Under the pieces are notes generated by a model, which saw only the letters and a list, made by a program, of their open reading frames with translations, was not told where the DNA came from and made no database searches. Of a DNA stretch of 25,512 bases, positions 22,001-25,512 are shown one piece after another (the first letter of the stretch is position 1; every line of letters begins with the position of its first letter). Origin of the DNA: Rhizophagus sp. LPA8_4_AMF (Eukaryota; Glomeromycota; Glomeromycetes; Glomerales; Glomeraceae); NCBI GenBank assembly GCA_021464525.1, contig JADRCO010000851.1, forward strand, positions 1-25,512. Direction: 5' to 3'. The position numbers were made by a program, and so were the translations under genes.

Positions 22001-23930
22001 TCTAAAATTGTAATACTAACCTGACCGACCAATGATAATTGCTGACGTAGGATTGTTAATTATTTCATACTCAATCTTTGATACATTGAAAGTGAAACCA
22101 GATCCACCTAGGATAAGTGACTTAAATAAATTCTAAAATAAAATATAATCAAAACGCGTTTTAATCCGAATATTTCCTTAGATAATGATAATCGTATTAA
22201 ATTCATAATTTTACCTGTGATAAAGGAATAAACTTATTTGTAACAAGCATTTTGTGGACCTCTAACAAGTTTTCATTATCCATTTCGGTACCACTCATCC
22301 CGTCATTAGTGGACTTTGTTCCTTCATAATCATCAAAATTCTTTGGTAAAATGATACCATTGCATGGCTTTTGAACTTCGTATCGATAATTGTTTTCAGG
22401 AGCGTAAACCTTATGAACACTTTTAAGGTTAACTAATATCTTATCAATCTGATTCTGATCTTTTGTGATGGACCAAATCTTCACAAGTTGCGTAAGCGAA
22501 TAACTGCGAATAGAAAATCCATAATCAATCTGCCAAATAATCTTCAGGCCTTTATTATCAGAAAGTTTCACCTCATAGACAGGCATATCGTGAGGAGACT
22601 TTTCATTTCGAAGTTTATGTTTGTCCCATTCACCAGACGATATACGGCCAAGTAGTTTCATGACTGATTTAGTTACTAAAGGAGATTCCAATCTTTGCAT
22701 GTCTTTAACAGTATCTTCACTAAGTAGAATGTCCCATGGTCCAAGTTTGTCTGAATCATTGAATTCGAATGGAAGACGGAAATTTGGTTTAAATTCACTT
22801 TCGACATCTGCAGTCTTTTCTTCTTCCATTAAATGAGAATATTTTTCAGGAGAAAAATTCATGAGAGCTAGTTTGTGACAATATTCACAAGGCCAAAATC
22901 CTATCCAATCCTAAGTGAAGTTAAATGGGATTATTCAATCCGTTATTATAACCAAAAAATATTCTTTTGAATTGATGATAGTTGCACTTACTTTAAAGGA
23001 ATTTATCTTTCGCTTCTCAAGATCACGTGAAAATTTGGGTAAATCTGATAGCTTTCGAGGAGTTTCCGTACCTAATAGTATGATATATTTTTCATCTTTG
23101 GCTAGAAATTTTAATTCGTCGGAGTTACTGACCGATCGTTTTCTGTTACCGATTCTCTCATTATTAAGCTCGACCATCTCAAGTAAATTTGGTGGTAGAG
23201 AGTTTCTTTCGAAATTTTTGGTATTCTGATGATTTTTAAGAGATTCTAACAAATATGTGCAAGCCTTATAAATAGAAAAACCATCTGAAAGCTTAGTTGA
23301 AACATTCTTGTGATTTGAACATTTTTTTAGAAGAGAAGCAGCCATATCCACCGCATTCAACAAATCGTTTTGTTGAATCTCATTGATCATGTTGAACTCA
23401 AAAAGAATACGTTTAAGACAGTGGCGACCGGAAGATTCCGATAACAAAACCTCAAGAGCACCTTTCGCGTTCAAGATTGCAGAGAAAAGACGTTTTGTTG
23501 TCATCTTGATCTGATTATTATTTTTATTACTAACTGAAGAAGCAGGTTTCTCGTCAAGACATTTCCAGAGAAGTTCAATACATTCACGAAGGATCTCTCT
23601 AAATCCAAGAATATCAGAGTGATGTAGATTGTCCATGATGACGATAGTGATCAACATTGAAAAGAAATCGAGAAGTACAGTATTTTGCAAATTTCGGCGT
23701 CGAATGATTCGTGAAGATTCATCACGAAGATGAGAAATGAAGAGTTGCAGAGCTGGTAAATAAATATTGGGGGAATCACGTAAAAATTGAGATAGCTCAT
23801 CAAGAAATTCCTTCAGTTCCGATCCCGACGCTTTAATACATCGTTCTAACAACGCGTTTTGTAACTGTCCATCATTATTCTGAGGGCCTGTGAGACCTTC
23901 AAGAAGTTCAATTAGGAGTTTTCCATCCAT
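16065..23930 (-). CDS. TRANK1-like UvrD/Rep-type superfamily 1 helicase, 2294 residues, 12 exons
   Basis: Exons on the minus strand: 23930-22992, 22910-22215, 22132-22021, 21871-21246, 21176-21016, 20935-20736, 20662-20202, 20121-19789, 19703-19512, 19435-19239, 19110-16324 and 16245-16065. Together they make 2295 codons including TGA, with no break. Residues 1-313 are helical. A WPCEYCHK site is at about 319-326 and a RelE/ParE-like region at 370-470. The SF1 core begins with Walker A IIIGRSGTGKTT (about 576-587). Walker B is VYVDECQD (866-873), followed by GDIAQCIARG, NYRSHNG (946-952) and motif VI LYVAVTRARQHLWI (1098-1111). TPR-like helices follow from about 1177 to 1400, then a CCCH finger (1628-1643), an acidic stretch (2074-2091) and two IQ motifs (2106-2136). 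All helicase key residues are present, so ATPase activity is likely. Biological role unknown. The ATG at 23930 is the first in a frame that stays open a little upstream, so a further 5' exon cannot be ruled out. Confidence 0.88.
16617..16712 (-). other. Two IQ motifs in the helicase C-terminal part
   Basis: KIQVWFREIQ and MIQHWFRMTNERR lie 20 residues apart. The second fits IQxxxRxxxxR in full. IQ motifs bind calmodulin or calmodulin-like proteins. An acidic stretch (16755-16811) precedes them. Confidence 0.55.
18099..18146 (-). other. CCCH zinc finger of C-X5-C-X4-C-X3-H type in the helicase
   Basis: CHKYTSCQKPNCLYHH spans residues 1628-1643 with exact C-X5-C-X4-C-X3-H spacing. This is the spacing of Nab2/ZC3H14-type fingers, which bind adenosine-rich RNA. 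Only one copy is seen. Confidence 0.65.
22443..22742 (-). other. RelE/ParE-fold-like region upstream of the helicase core
   Basis: Residues about 370-470 read as helix (LSEDTVKDMQRL..PLVTKSVMKLLGRISSGEW), then strands PVYEVKLSDNKGLKIIWQID and LVKIWSITKDQNQID. This helix-helix-strand order, with an arginine-containing strand and a final 'I W x I x x D H'-like end, resembles the RelE/ParE superfamily. The resemblance is by eye. Catalytic residues cannot be assigned. Confidence 0.42.
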
Positions 23931-25440
23931 GAGAAGAGGTGTCAATATATAATTGTTTAAAAAAAACCAACTTAATGTAATAAAAAAGTGGTAATAACAA
24001 ATAGAGGTTTGAAGGTTTTAATTCTTATAAGCAAAAGGTTAAAAAAAAAGGTTTGAAAATATTATTTTCCTTTTCTTTTACTATTATTAGAACTTTTAAC
24101 AATAACTTTTTACACGATAAGTAAAAGTTCTTAAACCGAAAGGAAAAAAAAGATTTTTAAGCAAATAAATAAATAAAATAAAATAGAAAATTGGAAAAAA
24201 AAAACAAATATTCATTTATATTGTAAAGAAATTTGTTTGAAAGAGAAAAGAAACTCCGAATTCTAACAATTAGAATGTGTGGGAATAACACGTATATAAA
24301 GAGTCCTATAAAAGTAGTACAGATAATCAGACGACCTTGACCTTTATGAAAAGTATTCAGTTTTTCCGGAGTAGCTTGTCGATCATTTCGATCATTTGTG
24401 ATCAATTTTATTCATTATTAAAATTTTTGTTTTTCTTTCTTAATGTTAAAAATGTTTAAAAAAATATTTTTTTTTTTTAAATTTTAACGATAACTTTGTT
24501 GAAAATCTTTTTTTTTTTCTGTTATATATAATAAAATTTATATATATATATAATTATATATTTATATATTTTAATTGAATTCTTATTCTTTATATTTTTA
24601 TATTGTAATAATAATAATCATAAAAAATCTTTGGATCAGATAAGGAATTGGTTTCTAACATTGCGAATTATATAAAATCCTCAATAGTTTTTTGATTTTT
24701 TATTAATTATAAATTTACAAGAAATTTTCACTTAATCATAATGATGATAAATAACGAAAGATTTAACTCATATAAGAAATACAAGAAGAATTACTATATT
24801 AATACAAGTTCTATTTATGTAACATAACCATATTAACCTTAAAAGGATCAAGATCTAATATAACGCAAAATAACAATATAACGAATGTGATTAATCTTTT
24901 CCGTATTAAAACTAATATTAATTCATCATTGTGTAGAATTATGAAATATTATTGTTTTTTTAATATTGTACTAGATATTTTTCCTACTAAAATAAGGATT
25001 TCTTGTATAAATAAAAAGCATATATCATTGATATAATAAGATATTGATAGTATCAAACAAAATATAAATAAATAAATAAATATAAATATTAAAATTGTAT
25101 ATATATATACGTATACCGTTTGTACGTATCAATTCGCTTATTTCGATATTCTGATACCATTATTTTAATTTATTTAATATTATAAATATTAGTAGATCCT
25201 ATATTATAATTCAACATTCAATCTGTGTAGATCTTTTTTTTTGCTATATTTATCGTATTACAAGAATTCCAAGTGGGATAGATAACATATTTTTTTTAGC
25301 GAATTTTTCTTTCTTTAATTATAATTATTTTAATTATTTACATTTTTTTTAAATTTATTTAAAATAATATAATACATTTATAAATATGATCAAAAAATTT
25401 TTTACAAAAATCGAGCGAAATTAAATTAAATTATTTCAAA
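23931..25440. other. Upstream region of the helicase gene and AT-rich spacer
   Basis: The first 400 bases are the likely leader and promoter of the minus-strand helicase gene. A TATATA-like sequence occurs at about 24292-24299, and a dense cluster of GATCA/TGATC motifs at 24378-24404 (the sequence GATCATTTCGATCATTTGTGATC). The rest is very AT-rich with no gene. Confidence 0.45.
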
Positions 25441-25447
25441 ATAAAAG

Positions 25448-25453
25448 AAAAAA

Positions 25454-25484
<31 letters not shown>

Positions 25485-25512
25485 ATTTTTATTTTTTTTT
25501 TTTTTTTTTTTT
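25448..25512. repeat. A-run followed by a 55-base T tract at the window end
   Basis: Ten A bases (25448-25457) are followed by T from 25458 to the end of the window, interrupted by only two A bases. Such tracts are common in AT-rich fungal genomes and are prone to length error in sequencing. Confidence 0.9.

Noticed and set aside
24157..24405. Minus-strand 82-codon frame upstream of the helicase gene
   Set aside because: Phe/Ile/Leu/Tyr-rich as expected from T-rich DNA. It lies in the likely promoter and leader region and has no splice link to the helicase frame.

Overview
The window looks like nuclear DNA of a filamentous fungus. It is very AT-rich. Its genes carry many short GT-AG introns (about 55-100 bases) and encode fungal housekeeping proteins. 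It also has small cysteine-rich secreted-protein genes, and a huge UvrD-like helicase of a type I associate with arbuscular mycorrhizal fungi. My best guess is Rhizophagus or a close relative (Glomeromycotina). This is inference from style and gene content, not from a database match.

Left part (1-9.5 kb) is gene-poor accessory DNA. It starts with a TGGGAT array that could form G-quadruplexes. A decayed pogo/Tigger-like DNA transposon follows (907-2630, with matching ends and TA target duplications), then a two-exon gene for an unrecognised 112-residue protein (2900-3410, minus). Next come a 36-base tandem repeat, two cruciform-prone palindromes and a long featureless stretch. Two broken genes for small cysteine-rich secreted proteins follow (6638-7041 plus, 7853-8224 minus). 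The first has one frame change, exactly at a CTT-TAG-T sequence.

Middle part (9.5-15.3 kb) is a compact block of conserved genes. First is an AHA1-type Hsp90 co-chaperone with a heat shock element upstream, a 6-base microexon and an unexpected C-terminal membrane anchor. Then come MIC19 (MICOS subunit, minus) and SSL1 (TFIIH subunit, plus), which share a 156-base divergent promoter. A 76-residue protein gene of unknown function (minus) closes the block.

Right part (16.0-23.9 kb) is one 12-exon minus-strand gene of 2294 codons. It encodes a TRANK1-like UvrD/Rep-type helicase. An N-terminal helical region and a region resembling the RelE/ParE fold precede the helicase core. After the core come TPR-like repeats, a Nab2-type CCCH zinc finger, an acidic stretch and two IQ motifs. 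The last 1.6 kb is AT-rich DNA with no gene, ending in a long T tract.

All exon models were made by hand from splice signals, reading frame and family resemblance. For every gene called intact the joined exons keep frame from start to stop.
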